Positions 45,770 to 56,965 of a DNA stretch of 64,000 bases are shown in pieces. The notes beneath the pieces are model-generated. The model was not told the DNA's origin and did no database searches. It saw only the letters and a program-made list of their open reading frames with translations. The position numbers were made by a program, and so were the translations under genes. This DNA is from Apoderus coryli (taxonomy: Eukaryota > Arthropoda > Insecta > Coleoptera > Attelabidae). Each line of letters starts with the position of its first letter. Positions within the stretch are counted from its first letter, which is position 1. Location of the stretch: NCBI GenBank assembly GCA_911728435.2, contig OU452204.1, positions 15,500,001 through 15,564,000 on the forward strand. The letters run 5' to 3'.

Positions 45770-46801
45770 CAGAGGTTCCCAAACTTTTTTTCCCGTCGAC
45801 CACTTTCAACATTTTCCTGATTTCGGTAGACCTCTTGCTGCGAGATTTCGACCAAACAATGTTTGTTTTAGATTACATCTATAGCTGCTAACTCCAACCC
45901 TAAATTCGGATTACCTAGTGGTAAAAATAAAGAGAAAAATAATATGTGCTATTTATTAAAATAATTTAAAAAAGAGGGATGTACTTGATAAATTGAGAGC
46001 AAATTATTAATATTTGGGCTTAGTTTTGTAATGAATAACTGCTTTTTTTTGTTAATAAGGTATAACGCTGTCAAACCTTTTCTGGCAATTTCCCACAGCC
46101 CAGGTCCTCATTGGTGCTAGGCTCAAGTAGGTCCGTTTCTAAAACCACATTCGCCACTTCCGATTCATCAGATGGAGAGACAATGATCCATGGTGGTATT
46201 TCCATCATCAGAATATCTTCAAATTAATTTTTGAAGCCATCATGCAATGCATTTAAATGTTGAACGTATGTCTGAATATCCTCATCAAGACATTCTGCCT
46301 TTGAAGTTTGGAAACTGGGATAATTCGCGCTTACTAATATTTGGCTTCATAAATTTCAATTTTCCAAGAAGAGCCAAAATTACACCCGTTGTTGTTGTTA
46401 AATCTAGGCTGTCCCCTTGTGACTGCAAATCTGTCAAACACGCGATTTTTTATTTCAATTTGATCAGGTTTTCTTTTAAATGTGGATCTTTACTTTCAAA
46501 AAATGAGTAGAATCTCGATAAACATGCACCAAATTAAGGGAGGTTTTAAAAAAGGAAATTATTGCTATATAAAATCTGAAAATTAGAATGTTAAAGCCTC
46601 AAAATGCTGCTCAATACGACCATTTATACAGCCTGTCAAAAATGGCCAAAAATTTTTAATTTTTTTGCTTCGTTAACTTTTTGAACAATAGAAAGCAGAT
46701 AATTTTTCGTGGACCCACATTTTTTTTCACGCCAACGTATATCCCCGTCGAGTCATCGGTGGACCCTTGCGGATCCACCTGGACCACTTTGGGAAGCACT
46801 G
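45770..46801 (-). mobile_element. Internally deleted hAT element
   Basis: One end reads CAGAGGTTCCCAAACT and the other, on the opposite strand, CAGTGCTTCCCAAAGTGG, imperfect hAT-type TIRs that bracket a hAT transposase remnant in the matching orientation. Flanking octamers (GTGTAGAG and AGGAACGA) do not match, so either the target duplication has decayed or the two ends come from different copies. The right side sits directly against a non-LTR 3' fragment. Confidence 0.6.
46075..46460 (-). pseudogene. hAT transposase remnant (ZBED5/FAM200-like)
   Basis: Minus strand: LTDLQSQGDSLDLTTTTGVI, LALLGKLKFMKPNISKREL, then after stops and a frameshift DEDIQTYVQHLNALHDGFKN, FEDILMMEIPPWIIVSPSDE and EVANVVLETDLLEPSTNEDL. 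The HLN.LH..F..RF.DI...IP.WII.P pattern is typical of hAT-derived ZBED5/FAM200-like proteins, a middle segment before the C-terminal dimerisation domain. The BED finger and the catalytic residues are not visible. Confidence 0.72.
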
Positions 46802-47265
46802 AGGAACGAGTCATGACTCTTTGTTTTAATTATCTCCCTAGACCTAACCATGAAGCATATAAGAAGTCACTACAATTCTCCGGGATTTATTCTCTTAACA
46901 CGCTGCCGTGCAGCTTGAAGGAATCTTCGTCGGAGATAATATTTAAAAACATGTTAAAAGACTTCTTGATATCAGGGACATTCTATACGCTGCAGGAACT
47001 TACAGAGTCATGTCTTGGAATGTGATATCAATAACCCGTTCTGTTATCTTATTAATTATATGATTACTGATGTTCCCTTGTGGTCATAGCTGTGTAATTT
47101 TTTGTTTCTTTTTATTTTATATTTTTATCTATATTTTTGTTTTATTCTGTATTTATTTGTTCTTTGTTTTTTACCTTTATTTTCAACCGTGGTTGTGTGA
47201 CTTGCCAATGTACAATATCTGTATTTATGATGGTTGAATAAAGATTATTATTATTATTGTTAGAA
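46802..47265 (+). pseudogene. 3' end of a CR1-like non-LTR element
   Basis: The last codons read LCFNYLPRPNHEAYKKSLQF, YSLNTLPCSLKESSSEIIFK and MLKDFLI, the C-terminus of CR1-like RTs, ending at TGA 47023-47025. The 3' untranslated stretch ends GGTTGAATAAAGATTATT with an (ATT)n tail, as at 16440. Everything upstream is replaced by the hAT element. Confidence 0.78.
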
Positions 47266-47587
47266 GAGAGTGTCGATCCCGCGGCGACACACATTCTTGG
47301 ACAGAGTGATAGTTACAATAAGAAGGAGTTGATATTTTAATAAGATAGGGCATCTCCTCACTCTACCCTTGCTGTTTGTTAATATCACATCATCATCAAA
47401 CGTTTCCTGATAGCCCCCGGGGGCCACCTGATTAAAATCCGTTAGATGTTTTGGGGGGTCACTTAAAAACTAACAAGGCTAGCTGCGTAAGATTTAGTGC
47501 TATAAAAGACACCAACACGTGTTTCACCATTTTAAAGTGTAATTTAAACATTGTCATCCGAATTCGTAAGAAGTAATGTAAGAAATA
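47266..47587. other. Short GC-rich palindromes, no gene
   Basis: GCCCCCGGGGGC (47413-47424) is a perfect 12-bp palindrome. No coding signal. Confidence 0.4.
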
Positions 47588-48044
47588 TAAATAAATAAAT
47601 AAATAAATAAATAAGCATTTATTTTCAACAGGATAAACCCATTTACAGAAAAATCACTTACAGAAAAATCACTTACATTGAGATGTAAATTAAAAATAAA
47701 ATAAGCAATAAAATTACAATCAAACAATAGCTAATATGTTACCACTAACAGTACACATAGCAACAACAATACAATAAATAAATCTAAACATCACCTAAGT
47801 TAGCCGAGACAGCACTAATCAGTGCAGAAAGCGGGGTAACATTGATATCCAATTCTCCACAGAACCTATTAAAAATACTACACATATAGAATACAGGACT
47901 CTGCAGAGATATATTAGTTCTCGCTGTACCAAGAGCGAAGGGAACACCTCGCCTAGCCCCGAGACGCGGTACACGGAGTCTGACTCTACTCAGTAAATGA
48001 GGACAGTCGATAATATTGTGTAACAGTTTATATAAGAAACTCAC
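47588..48044 (-). pseudogene. 3' end of a Jockey-like non-LTR element
   Basis: Minus strand: FLYKLLHNIIDCPHLLSRVR, LRVPRLGARRGVPFALGTAR, SPVFYMCSIFNRFCGELDIN and a stop at 47784-47786. This 86-codon block without stops is the C-terminus that follows RFNFV.LEKRR in Jockey-like RTs such as the 26446-28126 copy. The 3' end carries an (AAAT)n tail at 47588-47618 and a short direct duplication of AAAAATCACTTACAG nearby. It is 5' truncated. Confidence 0.82.
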
Positions 48045-50259
48045 ACATAAATGAACAATTCCATTATTTTCTCCGTTTTAGCGTTTCCTGAGCTACAGAA
48101 TTACACCTAGCTTTACACAGTTGGGCAGTGTTACTAAAAACTTTACTTCATTAAACGTTTGGGTAATTTGTTAACTTGTAATCTGTTTGTTCTTGGGTTA
48201 GTAAAATCAGCAAGTGAATCAAACGTATTACCCTTAAGATTTTTGGAAAGTGGACGAGGGTTAATGAGTCTTTTAGCGTTTTAAAATACATGTAAATGTT
48301 AATCGGTTGCTGGAAAACTTAGGTTCGTTCATTAATGATTAAGCTAAGTCTTAAGTACAGTTAAGGCTTAAGTCTTATTGCGTACGCTACTGCGCCTTCG
48401 TAAGTCTTTTTTTATTTCGAATAAAATTAGGTCATTCGTGAAAAAAAATAGCTTTTAGTAGGTATTTTTGTTATTTTTCTTGTGGCATAAATTTATACAT
48501 AATTGAAGTGTACTGCTATAAAAAACATGTTTCAATTTCTTATGTTCTGTACCTTTGTACTATCGATATTCAAATTTCCTAATACTAGACCGTTGAAATT
48601 ATTTATATCGCTACTTGTTGCTTATATGATAGTTGTTTAATATTTAACTTCGATACGGTTTCATAATTTATTTGTTATCAAACATAAATTTGGAAACAAC
48701 AACTATCGCAATTAACGTAGCGTAACGTAGCTTAAAATCTCCGATATGTTCAGTGATGATAAAAAGCTTGAACAAAATTTGGATACTAAATTTTTATTAC
48801 TTTTGAGAGGCTTAGATATTCGAACGAACTAAAATAGCTTTTAATAGTTAGAAAAGAGTATTTCCTACTGAAATAAAACAAAACACAGGCTGGAGGTAGT
48901 CTTTTTCAAATTTGGAGTTACAATAATATCGAAAAGTCGTACAACAAAAATTTGTTTGGTTAAAAAATCAAGATTGACCTCCCTTTAATCATGAAGATCT
49001 TTGGAACCTGAGAAACCATGTGCAAATTGAAAGGATCGATGTGCAAATGAGAAGATTAGGGTGACAGTCAGAAATTGCTAAATTTAAATTAAACAATCAG
49101 GAATTAATACGTAATAAATGGAGGGACTTCTCGAGAAATTAGAGTTCCAGATCCTCAATCTACTGAAGTACCTAATTCATAACCAAGAAGATCTGGATAT
49201 ATCCAGAAATCAAACACGTCTGCTGCACAAAATATTTTTTGGAGCAGACGTCTTTGAGTTAGTGAGGAGGAGCTTCCTCAAAGTAGTAATGTTAATTATT
49301 GGTTTCACCTGACAATGATTACCGAATCGAATTGCTTATTCAAGTTTAATTTTCGCTGAAGAAAAGAGTGAACGGATAAGCAATTGATTTTAGGATCCTA
49401 ACTGAAAAACAAAGTCTTCTTACATATAAGTTTTTCGAAGATATCCTCAATGGCATCCAAAGCATCACTACAAATATTTTAACTCGCTTCTTATTGTTCA
49501 AATGTGAAAATTTCAGACAGAATTTTAGCCATAATATGAATCATAAAGCAGCAGCTTAACTCAGACCACCGAATTGCTAATATTCTCATTCGGCTTTTTA
49601 CTTGGAATGTTAACTCTGGCGTCAATCGCTTCTAGACCCTCATGGAAACGCTGAAAACACTTAAAAACTGAATGAGAACAAGCTTAAAAAATCCTACCTC
49701 GAGAGACTAGAGGCAATAAAAAATCAACTCATCAGAATGTCACAAACAGCAGTGAAGGATTGGTCGCTCTCTTCTAGGCCTAATGTTGCCTAAGGCTAAG
49801 GCGACAATGTCCTCTTAGAAGTCCTGTAATAATACCTAGCCCGTTCTTACTGAGATCCAAAAGATTTTGGATCTTTCATGATTGAAGTTTTCAAGGAGTG
49901 TATCATTCGCGGATGATTTTGCCAGAGTATTGCTCTATTCCTGTTGTAGGTAAGGTGAGATACATTAAAACTCATAATCGATGGCTGACTTCTTACGGTG
50001 ACACAACTATAGTAGTCGAACTCTAGCAAACAGGAATATAGATAACCAGATGAAAGAGGTCATGAGGAAATATGTGGGCCCATGCTTTCTGTCAAGCCGA
50101 AAGAAGATACCTCGGAAGAATTGACATCATTCCTCGAGGTATATACGATGAATTAGCTTGTTTCGTCCGAAAGATTCTTGTGGGCATTAGTTGGGTTATA
50201 TTTCAAGGCTGAGTCCCACATTTGTGAGGAAAGACTCTAATATCTCTAGTCATTCGATG
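48045..50259. other. AT-rich to mixed sequence without a clear gene
   Basis: Around 48990-49310 there are coding-like scraps (NHEDLWNLRNHVQIERIDVQ; EDLDISRNQTRLL) that could be an old ORF1 or endonuclease region of a retroelement, but nothing is conclusive. AGATCCAAAA-GA-TTTTGGATCT at 49853-49874 is a perfect palindrome. Confidence 0.35.
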
Positions 50260-50640
50260 ATCATCGTCCGTGGCTTCACAACCCTGGGTGGGTTTTTGCC
50301 GACTCGACCACACATCTCCATCCTTCCCTATCAAGCATCCGATCGTGGCCATCTTCAATTTCCATGGCTTTTAGGTCTTTCGTAATATTATCCTTCCATC
50401 TGAGGCGGGGTCGACCCAATGGACGTTTTCCCCCCGGAACCTCCTCCCACACCAGTTTCACCATTCTATCATCTGGCATTCTTTCAACGTGTCCGGCCCA
50501 CTGTAGTCTCCTGGCCTTTATTTCGTTGATTATGTTGGTATCAGTGTGGAGTTCTTTGAGTTCTTGCTTGGTTTTTATTCTATACTGCCCTGTATTTTCG
50601 TCTAAAGTTGGGCCAAATTTCAAAGGCCTTGAGTCGTTTT
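50260..50640 (-). pseudogene. C-terminal part of an RTE-type RT, minus strand
   Basis: Minus strand: FGPTLDENTGQYRIKTKQEL, IKARRLQWAGHVERMPDDR, RPLGRPRLRWKDNITKDLKA and DREGWRCVVESAKTHPGL with a stop at 50276-50278. This is the standard C-terminal block of insect RTE-type elements (RL.WAGHV.RM; GRPR.RW.D). It is open for about 120 codons, so relatively young. The segment upstream is interrupted by the plus-strand fragment that follows. Confidence 0.88.
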
Positions 50641-51186
50641 TCGCTTGCAACCGCTGACGAGGAAATACGTACGCGAATTGCACTAGCTCGACGAGCAGTT
50701 ACATCCTGGAAACCTATACTATGTAACAGAAATCTTAAGAAAAGAGTCCTCAAATGTTATGTCTGGTCCGTATTACTTTATGGCAGTAAAGCATGAACCT
50801 TGAAGGCATCAACGAAAAATAAGGTTGAGGCATTTGAACTGTGGTGCTATCGCCGAATGCTGAAGATCTCCTGAATTACCCACACTTCAAAAGAGGAAGT
50901 ACTTATGATAAATACCAACAGGGAACTCATAAACACAATTAAGGCGAGAAAAAACTGAATATTTCGGATGCAAGTACTCTTTACTCTGCCTTATTTTCCA
51001 AGGCAACGTGGAAGGCCCACGTTGGATTGAACGTAAAAAACTGTCATGGCTGCGAAACTTAAGAGGCATTGGACGGGACTGCAACCTGAATAACTAAGAG
51101 CGACCGCCGACCGTAACACTTTTCAAAATCACTACGATGATCGCCAACGTCTCAAAACAGACAGGGCACCGGAAGACGAAGAAGAC
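50641..51186 (+). pseudogene. C-terminal part of a second RTE-type RT, plus strand
   Basis: ADEEIRTRIALARRAVTSWK, RNLKKRVLKCYVWSVLLYGS, a TGA (where Trp is usual), TLKASTKNKVEAFELWCYRR and MLKIS, another TGA, and INTNRELINTIKARKN, then the last block RKKLSWLRNLRGIG and TMIANVSKQTG near 51140. Several stops and frameshifts. The orientation is opposite to the RTE pieces on both sides, so it appears to be an insertion into, or rearrangement with, a minus-strand RTE copy. Confidence 0.82.
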
Positions 51187-51490
51187 ATATACTTGGTCTT
51201 GTCTTCGTTTATTTTGAGGCCTAATCTTTCTGCATCTTATGAAGGAGTCTTTGAGGTTGATCCTGCTATTCCCAATCATATCAACATCGTCTGCAAAAGC
51301 CAGGAGCAGATTGGGTCCCTCTTGATGAAAGATGGCAGTTGGTTTCTCGATTTTGGAGTTCCTAATTACATATTCCAGTGCTATGTAAAGAGTTGAGGTG
51401 AGAGGGTGTCCCCTTGATTGAGACTATTATTGATACAGAAGGAGTCGGAGAGACTCTGTCCCACTCTCACTCTGCATCGCGTAGATATCC
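51187..51490 (-). pseudogene. RTE-type RT palm fragment, minus strand
   Basis: Minus strand: ALEYVIRNSKIEKPTAIF, LLLAFADDVDMIGNSRINLK with both catalytic Asp, and then LRLKINEDKTKYM in a shifted frame, which stops exactly at the junction with the plus-strand fragment at 51186/51187. The palm and the C-terminal piece at 50260-50640 could be two parts of one minus-strand element split by the insertion, with further sequence lost between them. Confidence 0.82.
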
Positions 51491-52480
51491 TCCATACATA
51501 CTTCGCGGATTACCAATTAAGAATTAATAGTATGATTCTGTCTGTATTCACCGTTTTAAATCTGAAGACTGCGTTCGTCCATCTCATGTATATTTAATTC
51601 TAAGCACGATCTACTTATATTCAAATAAATCATTTCCATATGCTCGTAACTAGAAAATAGTTTTCACGATATATTTCCCATACCTATATGTGTGAAATTT
51701 AGATATTTCCTAAGAATAAAACACCACGAATCAAGAGATATATTATCCATTCTGCAACACGTTTCTTGTATTAAATCTCCATAAGTACATACAGTTTAAA
51801 TCGTCGAAATCAATAAAATATCCATACGGCAGCAACTGCTTTTCTCTTCCATACGGTAGCGTGTGCGTTCTTGGCGAGCACGCTTTGCTTTTTAGAAAAT
51901 CTCATAAATTCCTTAAACAGAACACGATATATCGGCTCTTGAAAGTTTATTGTCGAAGATGTCGATTCCAGATAATAATAATGTTTACTAACAGACAAAA
52001 AAAAAAAAAGATAAATGGATATACCTATATCTTGAATATGTACCATTGTACTAAATATACGTAGGTACCGTATGTAGTTAATATTACAGCCGCATTTTAT
52101 TTGGAATTTCAACAGTGGCGGATTTACCACTTGAGTGCCCTCGATGCAAAACTCGTTTTTCTTCCAATATCTTTATTGTTTCCAAGGATTATTGGACTAA
52201 ACTAACTTTTCAGAACGAGACACCTGGGTTAGAAGTTTAATGCAAATCCCACTTTTTTATCGACATGCTGGATTCAAATCTCTATTTTTGCAATGCGTTC
52301 AAAGTGCGTGACATGGTTAGAGTCCTGCTGCATGTCTAGGAAACGGTGCTCTCTAATAATTAACTTTTCGTCATTTTAAGTAGTGTAGCAGGTTTGTGAT
52401 CTGTTAAGGAATCAGTCCTGCAGAGCGTAGACATCAGTAAAAAAATTCAATAAAAACTGTGCTTTTATAATATGTGCGTT
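51491..52480. other. AT-rich; hAT-like terminus at 52113
   Basis: CAGTGGCGGATTTACCACTT at 52113-52132 looks like a hAT terminus, but no partner was found. Otherwise nothing is recognised. Confidence 0.4.
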
Positions 52481-54239
52481 ATACAGGGTGTCCAGAAAAA
52501 GGAGGTCAATCCGTTAACCTCAGATTCCTTGAGCAAAAATAATATGAGTTTTAAGATGTAATTTTCTATTTTAGCCCTCCATGTTCGATATACAGGGCGT
52601 CAAAGTTGAAAATTTAAAACCAATATTTTTAAATAATTCTAGTATTTATTGAGATATTGGATTCAAATTTAGTGTGTTGCTTCAGCATAATACGGGATGT
52701 TCAGTACCCATTGACCCCCCCCCCCCAAGTTTTTATTACGTACGCCAATGACTTTTAAACTATGTTTTTATAGGTTACTATGTATTTTTTATTATTTTTT
52801 AACTCTTAAAAAATTTCGGTCAAATTATTTGTTTTTGAGATATTTTGAAAAGTATAGGCCCTTGTTGTCTACGCGGCTCACGGTATTTTCACTACTAAAT
52901 CAAGCATATTTAACTCAAATTTCCATTACCGGGCATCAAATTAAGTACAGTTTTCAAAGAGGTAATACAACTAAACACTACGAACACGAAATTGTTCATT
53001 ATTTTTATCTTAATTTGAAGCATCATAGTCAAATATTAATTATTTAAACATATTATTTTAAAAACTTGAAAAGGTAACTAAATAAACATTAGAAAAACCA
53101 CCAGTCTAACGAAATTGCTCGATATGACCCCCATTTTTTTCAATGCATATGCGAGCTCTTTTTAATAAAGAAAATCTTAGTCTTTGAAAAAATATGAGGC
53201 TTCAACCTAAAGTCTTCCCCAGCTTGTAAGATTCTCTCTATTAAATGATTTTAACTCAAAATCGGAACCTTATAAACAAAATCTTTCAACAACACCAGAC
53301 TGAATAGGTATATGTTTTGAAGAAATGCTAAAAATGAACCACCAGTCAAATTCCCTGGTTAAATTACAGGTTATTTTTGATAAAAAATGTTCATTAAAAA
53401 CAATTTTTGTTATAGTTTTAGTTGGAAACAAAACGCTTTTTCAAAATTTTCAAAACAAAAATCGCCGAATGTTTTATTTTAATCAAAACGTGTTTGTTAT
53501 ATTTTTAAAATACGATAATACCTAAGAGGGGACATTTTTATCAAAATTATCCCAAAATTTTGAGGCAATTTATAAAAAAAAATATTGCCTGTCCTTTTTA
53601 AAATACCCTGTATATGTTCGTTTGATTGGTAAGCGATTAAAAAATTTGCAAAAGCCGTAGTTTTTGAACAAAATCGTCAGCTCTGTAATTGAATTTCAAA
53701 AATATTTTATAATTAAATATTGTCATTGATCATAGTTTTATTCGTCTATTTTGAGATTTATACAAGACGTACTCAAAAATGTGTTTAGTTAATCTTAAAA
53801 AGACCCGACCTAATTAGGTAGTGCTCGTTTTAAACGTATAATTCTTTTTTTTTTCGTTAATACTGTGTGTGTTGAGGGGACATCTCGTATATAAATAGGT
53901 AATAATATACTTGCATATATTATGTGGGTTGGAGATGATTACAAAATGTATAGAGTCCTTAATTATTATTGAGAGTAATTCACCAATCTAACGTGTGTAA
54001 TAATTGATGACAGCATCGTATGTGAATGCCAGATTAGTATTTGGAATGATTTCTTTATTCAGTTCATTCACTATTGATGTACCCAAAATGAGGAACTGGT
54101 CTCAAGAATAGGCGACTGGAAGTAATATTTTTCCCCCTTTTGGACAATAATTTATGGAATCACCGAAAAGGGCATGCACTTTCGTTTGCAATATTTGGAA
54201 CAAGCCACTAACTATTTGTACAACTTTCAATATATCACA
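52481..54239. other. AT-rich with repeat termini and a C12 run
   Basis: ACAGGGTGTCCAGAAAAAGG near 52483 and ACAGGGCGTCAAAGTTG near 52593 belong to the repeat also seen at 24768-24890. A run of 12 C lies at 52715-52726. TACCCTGTATATG lies near 53602. Frames at 52748-53047 and 53325-53525 are AT-driven and unconvincing. Confidence 0.4.
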
Positions 54240-54560
54240 CTGGTAAACGGGTCGAATACAATTTTGAAGTCATTGAAGTATTTTTCCTGGAGTAGCCTAC
54301 TCGTAGTATTCCAAATTGTTTTTACAGTTGCTTCTTTATATTCAGTTCCGTCAGCTTTTCTCATATTTACCGCATAATCTTCCAATATATTAGCCAAATT
54401 ATGCAAACTCGTTTCAGCATTCAAGTTCGTATTCTCTGGTCGCACAAAACTGGAGAAATATTTTCCATACATATTTTTTTGATTTGATTGTATTTTTTGG
54501 TATATTATTAGATATAATATCATTAATTGCATCGTTAGATGCAATACCAAATCTTCACGA
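54240..54560 (-). pseudogene. Crypton-like tyrosine recombinase, N-terminal fragment
   Basis: Minus strand, first frame: NDAINDIISNNIPKNTIKSK, KYVWKIFLQFCATREYELEC and a stop. The next frame continues NAETSLHNLANILEDYAVNM, RKADGTEYKEATVKTIWNTT, RLLQEKYFNDFKIVFDPF. This is the DNA-binding part of KIAA1958/QRICH1-type (DUF3504) proteins, which derive from Crypton tyrosine recombinases (IPKNT..S...W..F..WC; L...L..F....R..DG..Y...T......RYL). One frameshift splits it. The catalytic domain is not adjacent. Confidence 0.7.
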
Positions 54561-55117
54561 CATTTTTAAACCAGTTGTCAGTTTGACGTTTAATTAATTT
54601 TTAATAAAAAAAACACCAAACTGAAAACACCACATGTAGGGTATTATCCGCTGTAATCTAGAGGTGATTGGATGAAATTTGACACATGACTTAAAATTAA
54701 GTAATTTGATTGGTTACTATATTTAGTAAAAAATTATCACTAAAATACACTGGAACATTTTCGTAAGTTACCTGAAAGAAATATGCGAAACAGCTTTAAA
54801 AAAATGAATGAATATATACCATCCATATGCTGTTAACTCGATGGTCAATCAACGTTCATTAATGTAAGATCTGATTAAAGTTGCACATGTTTTCAGGCGT
54901 CTTCGAAAAGGAAATTCTAATTAATAATATTGTTTTATTCTTACACACACTCATCGTTTTTTATTTCTGAAATAATTAGATAATTACGACAATATACTTT
55001 ACTATGTCTATACAGGCTGCAATTTAAATCGAACAAAATAGTGCATTCCCACATTGCAGTGTAATGTTAAGAACAAAGTAAACTTCAACGTCACTTCCGC
55101 AAAATTTTAAGTCTGTA
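54561..55117. other. AT-rich, nothing recognised
   Basis: No supported feature. Confidence 0.35.
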
Positions 55118-55488
55118 CAGGGTGTCCCAATTTTGTTGTAATCGCCGGGTTTCTCGGTTATTAGTGAAGATAGAAGAGTCCCGTTTTCGCAATACCGTCC
55201 TACATTTTTGTCAAACTGTCAATGGCATCAACAAAATTTGCAGAGAATTCTTTATTTCTGTGATTTTGAAAATGTTGCATTTTCAGTCACCCCCTATATC
55301 TCAGCTATCTGATGTCTTATCAGAAAGGTAAAAACGGGTACTTATAGAACTTTTTAGGTAGAATCCAGTGGAGAACGTACAATTTTTCCCGGAGGTACTG
55401 TTTTTGAGTTATTACCCAAATTTATAATTCTTTTAATGGGATACCCTGTATATTTTAATGCCATTAAATTGCATGTTTTTGCATGCAT

Positions 55489-55693
55489 TGTTTTCTGAAC
55501 ACTAACGAGAACGCTAATGAAGCTTCTGAACTATACTTTACAAAGTAAGATGTTTTAATTAAAATGGTTATTTTGTGATAATTTTACAGATTTCCTGAAA
55601 GAAGGCAGCCTAACAAAATAATGTTTTCTCGAATTTGATTAATTTCGGGTTATTTTCGAAACCTAAATCATTCTCGTTAGTGTTCAGAAAACA
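55489..55693. mobile_element. 205-bp MITE with 23-bp perfect TIRs
   Basis: TGTTTTCTGAACACTAACGA (GAA) at 55489-55511 is exactly inverted at 55671-55693. It lies only in the left arm of the larger element, so it inserted after the arms formed. No target duplication is obvious and there is no coding capacity. Confidence 0.75.
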
Positions 55694-55929
55694 CTATTAT
55701 TCTTATAATAACTTTATTGAAAAGTTCCGAATTAATGATACTGATACCTAACTATAACGGAAACTTCAAGAGTTGTTTATTTAATTTGACAATAAAGTCA
55801 TGTCTCTTGTTTTAGCATATCCACCTATTTTCTTAAATAACAGCAAATGCGATAATAATAGTCCTAATGTTGAATTCATTATATTTTAATAAAATTCATC
55901 CCAACTATTATATACACAGAAATCTTATA

Positions 55930-55954
55930 TTATATATATATATATATATATATA
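55930..55954. repeat. (TA)n microsatellite
   Basis: Uninterrupted TA repeat of about 25 bp in the left inverted-repeat arm. The right arm has only a short version at the matching place, so the repeat expanded after the arms diverged. Confidence 0.85.
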
Positions 55955-56619
55955 CTCTAGAATGATAATCCCGTAGTACAAAAATGTAACCAAAAGTGTA
56001 GAGCTGTCCATAATGCGCATGATCACCAGTAACTTATTTTTCAACAGGACCGGCTTTGATTAAATGTAATATTACTGTTATGTTATAGGTATATTTAAAA
56101 TTAAATTTTACCATTTGATAACATTCAAATAAAAAAATGTAATAAAGGAATTTAAGAAATAAAAAATTACATTAAATATCTGAATACTTTATTGTCTAAC
56201 AGGTACAACCCAATAATAATAAATCTAAGCAGAAATGAGAAATAAGTAAAAATTCTAATACTCGAAAATATCTTAAGGACATGCGCATTCTAATTATTTA
56301 TTTTATTATTATATAATATTTGTTTGTTTATACAACCACCTTAGACGTCTTACCTCTCTACAGCCTTCAAAGAAGGGGTGCAAGAAACAGTGACTTCACA
56401 AATATTTTCAGTGTCCATGTAACAAAATAGTATTTTGTGACAAAACATGGTTGGTAGAACTTTTATTCTCAGCAATTTCATGGAGGATTCTGTAATTAAG
56501 TATATTCCAGTTTAACAACAGAATTCAAACGTAGGAAATATATTCTTGACATACATATCATGCATGTTTGACAGACTGCTTTTAAATAAACAGTGTCTTG
56601 ATATCAAACGATTAAGAAT

Positions 56620-56965
56620 TTAACTTCCACTCTCATTTACATAATCTCTTCTTTTCAACAAAAGTTTGAGAACTGCATCGGGTACGAGGGTGATCCTCTT
56701 GCCGTTTTCTCTACAAATGATATCTTCTGCAGCGAAATGCTTACTGCATATGACATTCCCATCACATACATTTTCTGTACTAGGATCCCAATGCCCGCAT
56801 CCAAACATCTTTTTTTTTTTTGTCAAGCTAAAAATGAGTATCATGTCAATGGTATCATATTGACTCAAACTGAGACTGTTAGAAACCCGAAACAATAACT
56901 TACTGAAAATATTTAATACCAGGAATGAGACCTTCATTTTTACACCACAACACTATACACCTCAT
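56620..56965 (-). CDS. THAP-domain protein, two exons, 89 codons
   Basis: Exon 1 (56965 down to 56904) starts ATG and reads MRCIVLWCKNEGLIPGIKYF. It ends at a donor CA|GTAAGT. A 76-bp intron (56903-56828) ends in CATTTTTAG. Exon 2 (56827-56620) starts LTKKKKMFGCGHWDPSTENV, continues VICSKHFAAEDIICRENGKR, ITLVPDAVLKLLLKRRD and stops. The lengths (62 + 208 nt) join in frame. The zinc-binding THAP pattern C-x4-C...C-x2-H is complete (MRC, LWC, ICSKH), with a Trp in the middle. THAP domains bind DNA and occur in P-element transposases and host regulators. Here nothing follows the domain, so the product would be a stand-alone DNA-binding module. A run of 12 A in exon 2 could hide a sequencing indel. 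Splicing is predicted, not shown. Confidence 0.7.

Noticed and set aside
45770..46809. 8-bp target duplication around the hAT remnant
   Set aside because: The flanking octamers GTGTAGAG and AGGAACGA do not match, so no duplication is claimed.
50260..51490. Twin-priming 5' inversion of a single RTE insertion
   Set aside because: Both the plus-strand and the minus-strand pieces contain the C-terminal RT block, so they must come from two elements.
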